A DNA stretch of 64,000 bases from Neptunicella marina (GTDB taxonomy: Bacteria > Pseudomonadota > Gammaproteobacteria > Enterobacterales > Alteromonadaceae). The position numbers were made by a program, and so were the translations under genes. Within the stretch, counting starts at the first letter, position 1. Every line of letters begins with the position of its first letter. The notes below the pieces were generated by a model that saw nothing but the letters and a program-made list of their open reading frames with translations, was not told the origin of the DNA and did no database searches. Below are positions 1 to 9,362 of this stretch, in pieces. The stretch lies in the NCBI RefSeq assembly GCF_014270035.1, contig NZ_JACNEP010000007.1, positions 62,001 through 126,000 on the forward strand, read 5' to 3'.

Positions 1-162
1 GAACATATGCATGAAAGGGCACATCAGTAATATCAGATAAGGGAGAAACTGGAGAACATGATGACCATGTTCAAAGATTAAGAAATAAGTTGCAGCAGCT
101 ATAATTGCCAATGCTGCCCAGCCAGTGGGGGTTGACCAAAATTTGGGATGACTATTCTTCAT
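1..162 (-). CDS. DUF2933-type small membrane protein (partial, runs off the left edge)
   Basis: This is the first 54 codons of a minus-strand gene starting at ATG 160-162, behind a GGAGG-like site. The peptide has a hydrophobic segment, a His-Gly-His-His turn, a second hydrophobic stretch and a Cys-Pro-Phe-Met-His-Met-Phe motif, which is the pattern of DUF2933 proteins. These are small inner-membrane proteins repeatedly found in copper-resistance and metal-efflux clusters; their biochemical role is unknown. The start overlaps the end of the PII-like gene by 11 bases, implying co-transcription. The C-terminus is not in the window. Confidence 0.7.
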   Translation of the reverse strand, partial: MKNSHPKFWSTPTGWAALAIIAAATYFLIFEHGHHVLQFLPYLILLMCPFMHMF

Positions 163-505
163 AGCTCCTCCCGGTAGATCTTAAATCGTCACTGGAAACT
201 TCTGCTTTTGAGTTAATCCAATAGAGCTTCTCTACTGGTGAGATACTTACAATCCCTTCACCTTCAACATTCGTATGTGCTGCGTTGAGTAAGATGTCTG
301 CGACATATTCAACATCTCTTTTATCCACATAAATTGTCATCACAATATGTTCGGACAGATGATTGCGATTGTATGTATCTGCATAAGCACCACGCCCGGC
401 AGCTTTATATAAGGTAAACCCCTTGTAGCCGTTCGACAGCAATGCTTCTTCTACTTGGGGTAGCACCAATTCATCAAACGTGGCTGTAATTTGTCTAATA
501 TTCAT
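152..505 (-). CDS. PII-like (GlnB-fold) regulatory protein of a metal-efflux cluster
   Basis: A 117-aa protein of PII size. The N-terminus resembles the first strand and helix of P-II family proteins (residues about 1-30), followed by an Ala-Gly-Arg-Gly-Ala stretch where the T-loop starts and a second basic-acidic strand (Thr-Ile-Tyr-Val-Asp, residues about 57-61). PII-like proteins form trimers that sense small ligands; copies next to heavy-metal efflux genes are common but their ligand is not established. It lies between a cupredoxin-like gene (8-bp gap) and the DUF2933 gene (11-bp overlap), so it is probably in the copper operon. Regulation of efflux by direct contact is only a guess. Confidence 0.65.
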   Translation of the reverse strand: MNIRQITATFDELVLPQVEEALLSNGYKGFTLYKAAGRGAYADTYNRNHLSEHIVMTIYVDKRDVEYVADILLNAAHTNVEGEGIVSISPVEKLYWINSKAEVSSDDLRSTGRSYEE

Positions 506-513
506 AATGCCTC

Positions 514-867
514 CTACACCACCTTGAGAACACCGCGATACATCTGCATTTGGCAGTGAAAGACATGTTCGCCCTGTGGAATATCTGAGAGGTGAATTTG
601 CGTCACATCATTAAGTTTCAATTGCTCACTGATATCTAATGTGGGAATAAGTAGCGTCTCAGAACATGGCGATTGATCTTTCCGCAAAAACTTCAATGTT
701 ATGGGTTGGCTTGCGTTTACTTGAATTGCTGACGGTGAATACACGCCATCTTTTACTTCTATTAGCACTTCATTATTATTAGCCAACGTTTGATTAGGTT
801 TGTACAGCCAAAACCACCAAATAATCAGTGCTATAATGGCAATACCAAAAATATTAAAAATCATCAT
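514..867 (-). CDS. Membrane-anchored cupredoxin-like protein
   Basis: A 117-aa protein with an N-terminal membrane anchor (residues about 4-22) and a periplasmic domain of cupredoxin type. The domain ends in Gly-Glu-His-Val-Phe-His-Cys-Gln-Met-Gln-Met, and an upstream Cys lies in Ser-Pro-Cys-Ser. Cupredoxins bind one copper with His, Cys and Met; the C-terminal His/Cys/Met run matches such a ligand loop. The start ATG at 867 has a GGAG site. It lies 11 bases downstream of the copper ATPase gene and probably acts as a periplasmic copper carrier or sink for it. The exact family is not certain. Confidence 0.7.
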   Translation of the reverse strand: MMIFNIFGIAIIALIIWWFWLYKPNQTLANNNEVLIEVKDGVYSPSAIQVNASQPITLKFLRKDQSPCSETLLIPTLDISEQLKLNDVTQIHLSDIPQGEHVFHCQMQMYRGVLKVV

Positions 868-878
868 AAAATTTCTCC

Positions 879-3215
879 TTAATGGTCCTGAGCCTTGAAT
901 AAGCGAAGCCGATTTGCATTCGACACAACAGTCAACGAAGAAAATGCCATAGCGGCCCCAGCAATGACCGGGCTTAATAGCAAACCAAAAAATGGATAGA
1001 GCACGCCAGCAGCGAAAGGAATACCAGCCACGTTATAAACAAACGCACCAAACAGATTTTGTTTAATATTGCGCAATGTTGCTTTACTAACAGCAATTGC
1101 ATCTGCCAAGCCATGTAGAGAGCCGCGCATAAGGGTGATATCTGCACTTTCAATCGCAACATCTGTACCTGTTCCTATGGCAAAGCCAACGTCTGCCAAC
1201 GCAAGCGCCGGGGCATCATTAATCCCATCCCCCGTCATGCCTACTATTTCTCCCTGCTCCTGAAGTTCCTGCACTTTGTTGGCTTTGTCTTCGGGCAATA
1301 CTTCAGCAAAAAATTCGCTTATCCCCGCTTTATTTGCCACCGCTGCGGCAGTTTCTTTATTGTCACCTGTTAACATGATGACTCGGATACCATTGGCTTG
1401 CAGGCGTTTGATGGCAGAAATGGAGTCTGATTTTATCGGATCGGCCACTGCAATGATGGCTGCCAGTTGTCCATCTACTGCGAAATACATCGGGGTTTTG
1501 GCTTCTTTGGCCAGAGCTTGTGCTTTATCGGTGTACTTGCCTAAGTCCACCTGTTTTTTTGCCATGAGCTTGCTGTTACCAAACAACAAGGCTTTTCCAT
1601 CACAACTGGCTTCGACTCCCATACCCGTAATGGCATTAAATGCCTCAATCTTAAGCAGCTCGATATCTTGCTCTAAGGCACTTTCCACTATCGCCATAGC
1701 CAAAGGGTGTTCGGAACCACTTTCCAGACTGGCAGCCAGTTGCAGCACCGTATTTTCATCACTGGCATTAGCTAAAATAATGTCAGTGACTTTGGGTGTA
1801 CCTTCCGTAATCGTCCCGGTTTTATCCAGTATCATCGCAGTGATTTTTGATGCAGTTTGTAGCGCTTCGCCATTGCGAATAAGCACGCCCGCTTCAGCGG
1901 CCTTGCCAACCCCCACCATCACTGACATCGGCGTGGCCAAGCCTAATGCACATGGGCAGGCAATTATCAGTACTGTGGTTGCTGAAACGATAGCAAATGC
2001 CAGTGCTGGCTCTGGCCCAAAGTTCAACCATGCTAACGCACTGAGCACAGAAACAATCATGACAACAGGAACAAAATAGGCAGATATCACGTCCGCTAAG
2101 CGACCGATAGGCGGTTTTGAATTCTGTGCTCGTTTGACCATCGAGATGATTTGGGCCAGCGCGGTATCTTTACCCACTCGTGTCACTTTGAATAAAATCA
2201 TGCCTGACTTGTTGAGGGTCCCCGCGACTACTTCATCTTCTAACGTTTTTTCAACGGGCATGGGTTCACCCGTGAGCATTGACTCATCAATCGAGGTATG
2301 ACCTTCAATAACGACACCATCAACGGGAATTTTCTCGCCGGGTCTGACTTTGATAACATCATTGAGCAGGACTTGATCAATTGCGATCTGAACCTCTTTA
2401 TTATCCCGAATGATCGTTGCAGTTTTCGCCTGTAATCCAATTAAGCGCTTGATGGCTTCCGATGTTTTTCCTCTGGCCTTCAGTTCCAGTGCCAGCCCCA
2501 GATCGATTAAGCCAATAATCATGGCTGTCGCTTCAAAATAAACGTGCCTTGCCATTAACGGCACGGCGTCAGGTATAAATACAACCAACATCGAATAGAG
2601 CCACGCGGTGCCCGTACCAAGAGCAATCAGAGTATCCATATTGGCAGAATGATTTTTAAAGCTCTTCCACGCACCAATATAAAAATGCCTGCCGGAAAAG
2701 AACATGACACCAAGCGTTAGCAGGCCAACGACTAACCATGACAATCTCTCTGTATTGGTCTCAACCGTCATTTCACCGACAACAATGCTATAGATCATTA
2801 GGGGTACACCTAGCAGAAGCGCAATGAAAGTATCCCGCATCAACTTTTTGTAATAGACCCAATCTGCGGCTTCTTTTTCATCAACAGCATCAGTGTAAGG
2901 ATTATCTTCAAGTGGCTTGGCGTTGTAACCAACAGACTCTACGGCTTTAACCAATGACTGAGTATCCGTTGTACCCGATACAAGCACGGTTCTGTCCGCA
3001 AAATTCATCTCTGCACTCTGCACCCCCGGTGTCTGCTTCAAGGCTGCTTCTATTTTGCCGACGCAACTGGCACATCCTGCGCCTTCTATTACTAATTGTT
3101 GCTCTGTTACTGCTGCGCTCATTGTGTTCTCCTTTTTCTCACATTCCGAAGATTTCTTTGTAGACTGACAACAACAACTTTTTTGAGAAAAAACATCTGC
3201 GTTAAACTCTGTCAT
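879..3215 (-). CDS. copA: Copper-translocating P1B-type ATPase
   Basis: A 778-aa inner-membrane pump that uses ATP to move Cu(I) out of the cytoplasm. It has an N-terminal Cys-rich tail (Cys-Cys-Cys near residue 14), one heavy-metal-associated domain with Cys48-Ala-Ser-Cys51, paired TM helices, the TGE motif, the Cys-Pro-Cys ion-binding motif near residue 421, the phosphorylation site DKTGT near 463, Ser-Glu-His-Pro for nucleotide binding, TGDN and GDGINDAP. These identify a P1B-1 ATPase. The ATG at 3215 overlaps the merR stop (ATGA) and follows an AGGA-rich site. A second ATG at 3122 (residue 32) also has a good AAGGAG site, so a shorter form lacking the Cys-rich tail may be made. Confidence 0.93.
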   Translation of the reverse strand: MTEFNADVFSQKSCCCQSTKKSSECEKKENTMSAAVTEQQLVIEGAGCASCVGKIEAALKQTPGVQSAEMNFADRTVLVSGTTDTQSLVKAVESVGYNAKPLEDNPYTDAVDEKEAADWVYYKKLMRDTFIALLLGVPLMIYSIVVGEMTVETNTERLSWLVVGLLTLGVMFFSGRHFYIGAWKSFKNHSANMDTLIALGTGTAWLYSMLVVFIPDAVPLMARHVYFEATAMIIGLIDLGLALELKARGKTSEAIKRLIGLQAKTATIIRDNKEVQIAIDQVLLNDVIKVRPGEKIPVDGVVIEGHTSIDESMLTGEPMPVEKTLEDEVVAGTLNKSGMILFKVTRVGKDTALAQIISMVKRAQNSKPPIGRLADVISAYFVPVVMIVSVLSALAWLNFGPEPALAFAIVSATTVLIIACPCALGLATPMSVMVGVGKAAEAGVLIRNGEALQTASKITAMILDKTGTITEGTPKVTDIILANASDENTVLQLAASLESGSEHPLAMAIVESALEQDIELLKIEAFNAITGMGVEASCDGKALLFGNSKLMAKKQVDLGKYTDKAQALAKEAKTPMYFAVDGQLAAIIAVADPIKSDSISAIKRLQANGIRVIMLTGDNKETAAAVANKAGISEFFAEVLPEDKANKVQELQEQGEIVGMTGDGINDAPALALADVGFAIGTGTDVAIESADITLMRGSLHGLADAIAVSKATLRNIKQNLFGAFVYNVAGIPFAAGVLYPFFGLLLSPVIAGAAMAFSSLTVVSNANRLRLFKAQDH

Positions 3216-3637
3216 TTCCTGTCTTCCTCTAAAGCTGTATGTTCAAACCCTTCTATCAAATGACATACCATGTGTGGGGTTGGGGCTTTATCTTCCATTA
3301 ATTCCCATTTACTTACTGCCAACGTCATTTTTTCGCGGAGTAATAGCATTGCTTTAAACTGTCTTTCTGTTTCTGCCAGTCTTTCTATAATTAAGGTTCT
3401 AACCAGAGGACAAGCCGTTTTGCCATGATCTGCTTCACCAAGAATTTGTTTGATATCATCAACCGAAAAACCTAATTGTCTTGCGCTTAATATGAACTTC
3501 AATCTGGAAACGTCTTTCGTTGAGTAAAACTTATAGCCATTGTCAGATTTGCCCGGATTGATAAACTTTAAGCGTGTGTAATAGCGCACAGTGTCTGGCG
3601 TAGTAGCCAACGCTTTTGCAATCTCTTTTACCTTCAT
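3212..3637 (-). CDS. MerR-family metal-responsive regulator
   Basis: A 141-aa transcription factor from the ATG at 3637, which has a GGAG site 6 bases upstream; an upstream GTG at 3658 lacks one. The N-terminus is a MerR winged HTH (Lys-Glu-Ile-Ala-Lys, then Asp-Thr-Val-Arg-Tyr-Tyr). A dimerisation helix follows, and then Cys-Pro-Leu-Val plus a C-terminal Cys-His that could bind metal. It precedes and overlaps the copper ATPase gene, so it probably activates its own operon through the 19-bp-spacer promoter just upstream. The metal is inferred as copper from the neighbours; the Cys pattern is not the standard CueR one, and zinc or cadmium sensing cannot be excluded. Confidence 0.85.
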   Translation of the reverse strand: MKVKEIAKALATTPDTVRYYTRLKFINPGKSDNGYKFYSTKDVSRLKFILSARQLGFSVDDIKQILGEADHGKTACPLVRTLIIERLAETERQFKAMLLLREKMTLAVSKWELMEDKAPTPHMVCHLIEGFEHTALEEDRK

Positions 3638-3680
3638 AGTTACTCCGCTGTCTTTCACCTAGGTTTATACTCTCACCTTG

Positions 3681-3711
3681 AGCATAGACCTGTGCCTAAG
3701 ACACAGGTCAA
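3681..3711 (-). promoter_or_regulatory. MerR-type promoter/operator of the merR-copA operon
   Basis: Read on the minus strand: -35 TTGACC (3706-3711), a 19-bp spacer and -10 TATGCT (3681-3686). A dyad with arms GACCTGTG and CACAGGTC fills the spacer and overlaps the -35. An over-long 19-bp spacer with a centred dyad is the hallmark of MerR-activated promoters, which the regulator untwists. It lies 44 bases upstream of the merR start. Confidence 0.88.
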
Positions 3712-3884
3712 GCAGCATTTTATAGTTTCAGTTAATCTTCTGAACTCGAAATCAATGTATTCATCCCCCGCTAACGCGAAGCGACCATTGATTTGCGGCT
3801 TGTTTGCTAATCAATTCTTTTAATTAATAATTTTTGTATTTTTCAACCCGGAATTGGCGTAAAAAAGACGCACCAATCCTGTGA

Positions 3885-4301
3885 TTAGCTAATTTTGGGG
3901 GGATGATAGGGAGGTGAATGGATACCAGCCAATGGATTAATTTTCAATTCAAAAAATGAATCCAGATTAGCGTTCTTGTTTTGTAGCCAATAACTTTCTG
4001 TCGTCAGGAAATTCTGCAAATGGAAAGCCGTACAAAATCCACCTTTACAACAAGAGCACTGTCCTGATTGACATTTCTGGCAATCCATTTCCGTTTGTTC
4101 GTGTTCTGAAATCAGATCAGAGATATCCATATGGGGAGAGTGCGTTTTATGAGTAGAAAGTGTTGTTGCTTTATCAACTTGTGTCGTAGCGGTTGATTCA
4201 ACATGACCTTCACATTTCACAAGCTTTGCAATAGCAAAACTGTGCTGTGTTAGCAGCACGGTTATTAACGCTATATTTAACCACCGAAAAATGTGAAACA
4301 T
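3885..4301 (-). CDS. Small exported Cys/His-rich protein of the copper cluster
   Basis: A 138-aa protein starting at the ATG at 4301, which has a GGTGGA site; an ATG 21 bases further out has none. A signal peptide (residues about 1-24) is followed by a His/Thr/Ser-rich stretch, then a Cys cluster (Cys-Gln-Lys-Cys, Cys-Ser-Cys-Cys, Phe-Cys) and a C-terminus ending in Pro-Pro-Tyr-His-Pro-Pro. Size, export signal and C-terminal Tyr-X-Pro-Pro pattern match the protein at 13072-13452, suggesting one family bracketing the efflux operon. Periplasmic copper binding is inferred from composition; no catalytic domain was recognised. Confidence 0.65.
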   Translation of the reverse strand: MFHIFRWLNIALITVLLTQHSFAIAKLVKCEGHVESTATTQVDKATTLSTHKTHSPHMDISDLISEHEQTEMDCQKCQSGQCSCCKGGFCTAFHLQNFLTTESYWLQNKNANLDSFFELKINPLAGIHSPPYHPPKIS

Positions 4302-4385
4302 GCAAAATCCACCACTTATCATAAGGATATACTAGCAAATACCCAGACACTCTTCTTGATATGGATCAAGTTTTACTCAGCCGTC

Positions 4386-4850
4386 TTAATTTGACCAATG
4401 AATATGAATGATTTTCCAACTTCCTTTTTGCAATTCCAGTATCATGGTTTCCATACTTTCATAGTCACGTTCTTTGCCTTTATAAACACCTTTTGTATGA
4501 CTTCTTGAAATCGAAATGGCAGTTGTTCCAACAACCTCTACCTGATGCTCTAGCGTTTGACTATCCACTGCGCTTAAATACGCCATATCAGCTAACATAT
4601 GGTGCTGAGCGTATTCGAGCGCACTTCTCTCTACGCCACCGCCTTCAAAAATTGTTACATCATCAGCAAGTAAATCTTGTGCTTGTTGCTTACCTCCTGA
4701 TTTCAATGCTTCATGAAAGGCAACTACAACTTTTGCAGCAGGAGAGTCTAATCCCTTGAATAGCGCATCATTTTGATGTTTATCACCATGCGCAAATACA
4801 ATGGAACTAAATGTAGCAACGGAAAAAAATAAGGCCGTTATAATTTTCAT
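4386..4850 (-). CDS. Exported SnoaL/NTF2-like protein of the copper cluster
   Basis: A 154-aa protein with a clear signal peptide ending in Phe-Ala-His-Gly. The rest has the NTF2-like (SnoaL/DUF4440) pattern: an initial helix, Asp-Asp-Val-Thr-Ile-Phe-Glu-Gly, Ala-Leu-Glu-Tyr-Ala, and a final strand with Trp-Lys-Ile-Ile-His-Ile-His-Trp-Ser. Such periplasmic NTF2-like proteins often accompany copper-resistance genes, but no activity is established. It follows copD by 7 bases in the same direction, so it is likely the last gene of the cop/cus operon. The C-terminal His-X-His-Trp could be a metal site. Confidence 0.7.
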   Translation of the reverse strand: MKIITALFFSVATFSSIVFAHGDKHQNDALFKGLDSPAAKVVVAFHEALKSGGKQQAQDLLADDVTIFEGGGVERSALEYAQHHMLADMAYLSAVDSQTLEHQVEVVGTTAISISRSHTKGVYKGKERDYESMETMILELQKGSWKIIHIHWSN

Positions 4851-4857
4851 TTTTATC

Positions 4858-5763
4858 TCATTTTAAGGACGCTGGACCAACAACTGAGGTTAGCGCAGCA
4901 GTTACCAACAATATGGCAAAAGCAATCATCATTTCTTTTGTGATAGATTTTGACAATAACTGTCTGCCGGTTCTATTTTTAAGTTCTGGAACAAGTTTTA
5001 ATTTGTGTCTGGCCGCGATAGCCAAAATGCAAATGACCAAACTTAATTTCAAGAGTAAGACTTGGCCATAGCTTGACTTGAGCAAGTCATCGAAACTATT
5101 GACGAGTTGAGTCACCAGAATCAAGCCCGCTATGAATAACAAGCTCACCAGCACAGATGCTTGTCTTCCAAAGCTTTCCATGACATTCAACAATTTGTCG
5201 TCGCTTAAATAATTGCAGGCAAGTTTTAGCGGATACAATGCGCCAAACCACCACGCCATTACGAGTACATGAAACATTAATAGTAACTGTTTAATGAAAT
5301 TAAGCTCGGAGACATGCCCTAATAAGATAAAGGAGTACGCCAACACCAAGACAATTGCCATCATCAATGCGTACTCAATATAATGCTTATGCTTGGCTGA
5401 TTGAGAGGTAGAAGATACTGAAATGATTGCTAAGGCAGCAAGCAGTCCAAGTCCCCGCATTAAAGTAGTATCGCCTATAGCCATACTCCACATAATACTG
5501 ACCATGTCAGGATCAAATGCGCCTTGTATTCCATCTTCTGCCATTGCACCTGTCGTAGCAAAAAACCAAACGAAAGTTGCAACAATAGCGAGTATCACAA
5601 ATGCAGTCGTCAATTTCCGATAATTGACATTAACTGCTGATTTAGACTCGGTAAGGTTGCTATACGCAAAAAATGTATATCCAGCCACTGCCGCAAACCC
5701 CATATAAAACATCAATTTGGATATCACTATCACAGTATTCCAGATATACATTTCCATTATCAT
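4858..5763 (-). CDS. copD: CopD-family copper resistance membrane protein
   Basis: A 301-aa integral membrane protein with about eight hydrophobic segments and the CopD-family arrangement: an early Trp-Phe-Phe-Ala-Thr-Thr-Gly-Ala-Met region, His-Val-Ser-Glu-Leu, and Val-Met-Ala-Trp-Trp-Phe-Gly-Ala-Leu-Tyr-Pro-Leu. CopD works with periplasmic CopC in copper handling, probably moving copper across the inner membrane. The gene follows copC by 13 bases. Two ATGs fit the GAGGG site (5763 and 5757); the first is used here. A relation to the YebZ/PcoD branch is likely. Confidence 0.85.
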   Translation of the reverse strand: MIMEMYIWNTVIVISKLMFYMGFAAVAGYTFFAYSNLTESKSAVNVNYRKLTTAFVILAIVATFVWFFATTGAMAEDGIQGAFDPDMVSIMWSMAIGDTTLMRGLGLLAALAIISVSSTSQSAKHKHYIEYALMMAIVLVLAYSFILLGHVSELNFIKQLLLMFHVLVMAWWFGALYPLKLACNYLSDDKLLNVMESFGRQASVLVSLLFIAGLILVTQLVNSFDDLLKSSYGQVLLLKLSLVICILAIAARHKLKLVPELKNRTGRQLLSKSITKEMMIAFAILLVTAALTSVVGPASLK

Positions 5764-5776
5764 TTTCCCTCTTAAA

Positions 5777-6130
5777 TTAATGCACCATGAAGCTGAAGCT
5801 TTCTTTCATTTTATGCCCATCAGCACCCAGCATGATTAATTCGACTTGGTAGTGAGCAGGACTCAGTTTTGGCAAGCTCCATGAAAAATGAGCAGCGGCT
5901 TCCTTTGGTGGTGTAAAATCAAAGTCTACTTCATCCCCTTGCTGGTTTTTTAAGACCACTTTAATCAGTCTGACTTCCTTACTGAAACTGACTGCTAGCT
6001 CACTTGGACTTTCCATTAGCATCGCATTATCAGCAGGTACACTGGATTCAATCTCAATACCTTCATGAGCCATAGCGATACTGCTGAACAGCAACCCCAA
6101 AACTGCAACCGACTTAATTAATGTTTTCAT
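5777..6130 (-). CDS. copC: CopC-family periplasmic copper-binding protein
   Basis: A 117-aa protein with a signal peptide ending at Ala-Met-Ala-His. The mature N-terminal His followed by a hydrophobic segment and Ser-Pro-Ser-Glu-Leu-Ala-Val-Ser-Phe-Ser is typical of CopC/YobA/PcoC. The N-terminal His plus Asp-Gly-His near the C-terminus match the Cu(II) site of CopC proteins, while a Met-rich Cu(I) loop is not obvious. It sits directly upstream of copD. A 75-bp gap separates it from cusA and may hold a separate promoter. Confidence 0.87.
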   Translation of the reverse strand: MKTLIKSVAVLGLLFSSIAMAHEGIEIESSVPADNAMLMESPSELAVSFSKEVRLIKVVLKNQQGDEVDFDFTPPKEAAAHFSWSLPKLSPAHYQVELIMLGADGHKMKESFSFMVH

Positions 6131-6205
6131 TTTTACCTCTTTTGTATATGAACCTATCGTATAGAAAAATCTTGTTTCGCTTTGTTTACGTTAAAGTATG
6201 ACCAC

Positions 6206-9200
6206 TTAATCTCCTTTTTGTGGAAGTGCCTTGATGGAAGGCAAGCGCATTAGAAAATAAATAGCAGGCAGTACAAGCAGCGTCAGTACAACGGCACTTG
6301 CCATTCCACCAACCATTGGCGCTGCAATACGACTCATAACCTCAGAGCCGGTGCCGGTGCCATATAAAATAGGTAGAAGACCAACGATAATGGCGGCAGC
6401 GGTCATCATAACCGGGCGCACGCGCATGCCTGCCCCATCCAGAACCGCCTTTCGCAATTCCTCAATGTCAGGCGACCGATTTTCTGCCAAGCAACGAGCT
6501 TTGAGTGCGTTAATAGACTGATTGAGATAGACCAACATAATGACGCCTATCTCTACCGCCACACCTGCCAGTGCAATAAAACCGACTCCAACAGCAACCG
6601 AGAAATTGAATTCTTGCAGATACATCAACCAAATGCTGCCAACCATTGCTAATGGAAGCGTCCCCATAATGACAGCGACTTCGGCGACATTTCTGAAGTT
6701 CAGATACAGCAAGACAATAATGATGGCGAGAGTCAGAGGCACAACGTAGGTTAGTTTCGCTTTTGCCCGAAGCATATATTCATACTGACCTGACCAGTTT
6801 AATGAGTATCCGGCAGGCAATACTAATTTGTCGGTTACGGCTTGTTGCGCTTGTTGTACATAACTGCCGATATCGACACCATCAATATCGACAAATACCC
6901 AACCATTAATCCGGGCATTCTCACTTTTGATCCCCGGAGGACCGTCTTCTACGTACACTGACGCGACGTCCGCTAAGGCAATGCGCATACCATTGGGTGT
7001 CACTATGGGTAATCGGGATAATTGTTTGGGTGAATCCCGGTAGTCTTGCGGATACCTCAGGTTGACCGGATAGCGTTCCTGCCCTTCGACGGTTTGAGTC
7101 ACATTCATCCCACCTATCGCAGAGGCAACTACCTGCTGGACATCAGCAATATTCAGTCCGTATCGGGCGGCGTTTTCACGGTTAATATCGACTTTTAAAT
7201 AGCGCCCTCCGGCAACCCGCTCAGAGTAAACCGATGCCGTCCCCGGCACATCTGCTAGTATGGTTTCAAGTTGTTTACCAATATCCTGAATCGTACCGAG
7301 ATTAGCTCCTGCTATTTTTATGCCCACAGGGGTTTTAATTCCCGTTGCCAGCATATCAATGCGCGTTTTGATGGGCATCACCCATGCATTAGTGACACCG
7401 GGGAATTTAACTAATTGATCAAACTCTTTTTTAAGACTTTCCGTTGTAACGCCATCTCGCCATTCAGATCGAGGCTTAAGTTGAATGAAGGTCTCGATCA
7501 TAGTTAGTGGTGCCGGATCGGTGGCTGTTTCAGCGCGGCCTACTTTACCAAACACAGTTTCAACTTCAGGAACAGTTTTAATCAGTTTGTCGGTTTGCTG
7601 TAATAGCTCTCTCGCTTTGCCAATCGAAATACCCGGATATGTCGTTGGCATATACATCAGATCCCCCTCATCCAGTGGCGGGATAAATTCGCTGCCAATT
7701 TTATTGATGGGCCAAAACCCGATCACAGTGACCCCAATTGCAACCAGAATGGTTGATTTGGGAAATCTGAGCACAAAGTTCAATAGCGGCACATAAGCAG
7801 CAATGAGCAGCCGATTAATAGGATTTTTATGTTCGGGCAGGACTTTACCTCTGATGAAATAGCCCATTAACACTGGCACAAGCGTAACGGCCAATGCCGC
7901 AGATGCAGCCATAGCGTAGGTTTTTGTAAAGGCTAAGGGGGAAAACATCCGACCTTCTTGTGCCTCCAGTGTGAAAACCGGAATAAAGGACACCGTAATA
8001 ATCAGTAGCGAGAAAAACAAAGCAGGTCCGACTTCGCTGGCGGATTCTGCGACAATTTGCCAACGGTTTTCTTTAGTAAGAGGGGTTTTCTCCATATGCT
8101 TGTGCATGTTTTCAATCATAACAATTGCGCCATCGATCATGGCCCCGATGGCAATAGCAATACCGCCCAGAGACATAATATTGGCGTTAATGCCCTGTAG
8201 GTGCATGATGATAAATGCCGCCAATATGCCAACCGGTAAGCTGAATATAGCCACAAGTGAAGACCGCACATGAAAAAGGAACACCACACAAACCAAGGCA
8301 ACGACTACAAACTCTTCCAGTAGTTTATGCCAGAGGTTTTCTACTGCTTCTCCAATCAAACCTGAACGATCATAGACAGTGACAACTTCAACCCCTTCAG
8401 GCAAACCTTTTTGCAACTCTTTGAGCTTGGCTTTGACACCATCAATGGTCTTTTGCGCATTTTCACCAAAACGCATTACCACCACACCACCAACGACTTC
8501 ACCCTCACCGTTTAGCTCGGCAACGCCTCTGCGCATTTGTGGTCCAAGGGTAATTTGCGCCACATCACCAATGGTTAGTGGTGTACCTTGTGAATTGATT
8601 CCCAATGGAATGGATTCAATGTCTGAAATATTCTTGATATAACCAGAGGCGGTTACCATGTATTCGGCTTCTGCCATTTCAACTACTGATGCACCAGTTT
8701 CCTGATTACCGCGCTTTAATGCCATCTGGATGTGACTTAGCGGTATGCCGTAGGCTCGCAATTTATCAGGATCGACCTGAACCTGATACTGCTTAACCAT
8801 GCCTCCCACCGCAGCTACCTCAGATACACCGGGTACAGTCTGCAATTCGTATTTGAGGAACCAATCCTGAATGCTACGTAATTGACTTATATCGAGCTGG
8901 CCGGTTCTGTCCACTAAGGAATATAGGTACACCCAGCCCACCCCCGTCGCATCAGGACCTAACTGGGGTCTGGCATTTTCTGGCAGAGAAGGTGCAACCT
9001 GACTAAGGTATTCCAATACCCGGCTTCGTGCCCAATAGAGATCTGTGCTCTCATCAAAGATCACATAAACAAAAGAATCGCCAAAAAATGAATAGCCCCT
9101 GACCGTAACGGCACCGGGTACGGATAACATTGCTGTCGTCAGAGGGTACGTCACTTGATCCTGCACCACCTGTGGTGCTTGACCGGGATAGTTGGTTTTT

Positions 9201-9346
9201 ATGATGACCTGAACGTCAGACAGATCGGGAATGGCATCGACAGGGGTGTTCTTTAACGAAAACAGACCCACACCAATTAAAATCAATGTGGCCAGAAGGA
9301 CAAAGAAGCGATTACCTATCGACCATCTAATGATTGATTCGATCAT
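6206..9346 (-). CDS. cusA: CusA/CzcA-type heavy-metal RND efflux pump
   Basis: A 1046-aa inner-membrane proton-driven pump of the HME-RND family. The N-terminal helix (Ile-Gly-Asn-Arg-Phe-Phe), Pro-Val-Asp-Ala-Ile-Pro-Asp-Leu-Ser-Asp, Tyr-Pro-Gly-Gln-Ala-Pro and the intramembrane Asp/Glu-containing helices are those of CusA/SilA/CzcA. Periplasmic Ala-Glu-Thr-Ala-Thr-Asp and Arg-Ile-Asp-Met-Leu-Ala-Thr-Gly-Ile-Lys segments are closest to CusA. Of the positions I would align with the three copper methionines of E. coli CusA, only the one in Arg-Ile-Asp-Met looks kept; the other two read as Leu and Val. It follows the adaptor gene by 16 bases. Copper/silver specificity comes from context and could be broader. 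Confidence 0.92.
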   Translation of the reverse strand: MIESIIRWSIGNRFFVLLATLILIGVGLFSLKNTPVDAIPDLSDVQVIIKTNYPGQAPQVVQDQVTYPLTTAMLSVPGAVTVRGYSFFGDSFVYVIFDESTDLYWARSRVLEYLSQVAPSLPENARPQLGPDATGVGWVYLYSLVDRTGQLDISQLRSIQDWFLKYELQTVPGVSEVAAVGGMVKQYQVQVDPDKLRAYGIPLSHIQMALKRGNQETGASVVEMAEAEYMVTASGYIKNISDIESIPLGINSQGTPLTIGDVAQITLGPQMRRGVAELNGEGEVVGGVVVMRFGENAQKTIDGVKAKLKELQKGLPEGVEVVTVYDRSGLIGEAVENLWHKLLEEFVVVALVCVVFLFHVRSSLVAIFSLPVGILAAFIIMHLQGINANIMSLGGIAIAIGAMIDGAIVMIENMHKHMEKTPLTKENRWQIVAESASEVGPALFFSLLIITVSFIPVFTLEAQEGRMFSPLAFTKTYAMAASAALAVTLVPVLMGYFIRGKVLPEHKNPINRLLIAAYVPLLNFVLRFPKSTILVAIGVTVIGFWPINKIGSEFIPPLDEGDLMYMPTTYPGISIGKARELLQQTDKLIKTVPEVETVFGKVGRAETATDPAPLTMIETFIQLKPRSEWRDGVTTESLKKEFDQLVKFPGVTNAWVMPIKTRIDMLATGIKTPVGIKIAGANLGTIQDIGKQLETILADVPGTASVYSERVAGGRYLKVDINRENAARYGLNIADVQQVVASAIGGMNVTQTVEGQERYPVNLRYPQDYRDSPKQLSRLPIVTPNGMRIALADVASVYVEDGPPGIKSENARINGWVFVDIDGVDIGSYVQQAQQAVTDKLVLPAGYSLNWSGQYEYMLRAKAKLTYVVPLTLAIIIVLLYLNFRNVAEVAVIMGTLPLAMVGSIWLMYLQEFNFSVAVGVGFIALAGVAVEIGVIMLVYLNQSINALKARCLAENRSPDIEELRKAVLDGAGMRVRPVMMTAAAIIVGLLPILYGTGTGSEVMSRIAAPMVGGMASAVVLTLLVLPAIYFLMRLPSIKALPQKGD

Positions 9347-9362
9347 AGTTGTCTCCCATTAA

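Noticed and set aside
1276-2079. A 267-codon open frame on the plus strand opposite the copper ATPase gene
   Set aside because: It is the antisense shadow of a well-conserved gene; its translation is Ser/Ala/Thr-rich, without any motif or ribosome site.
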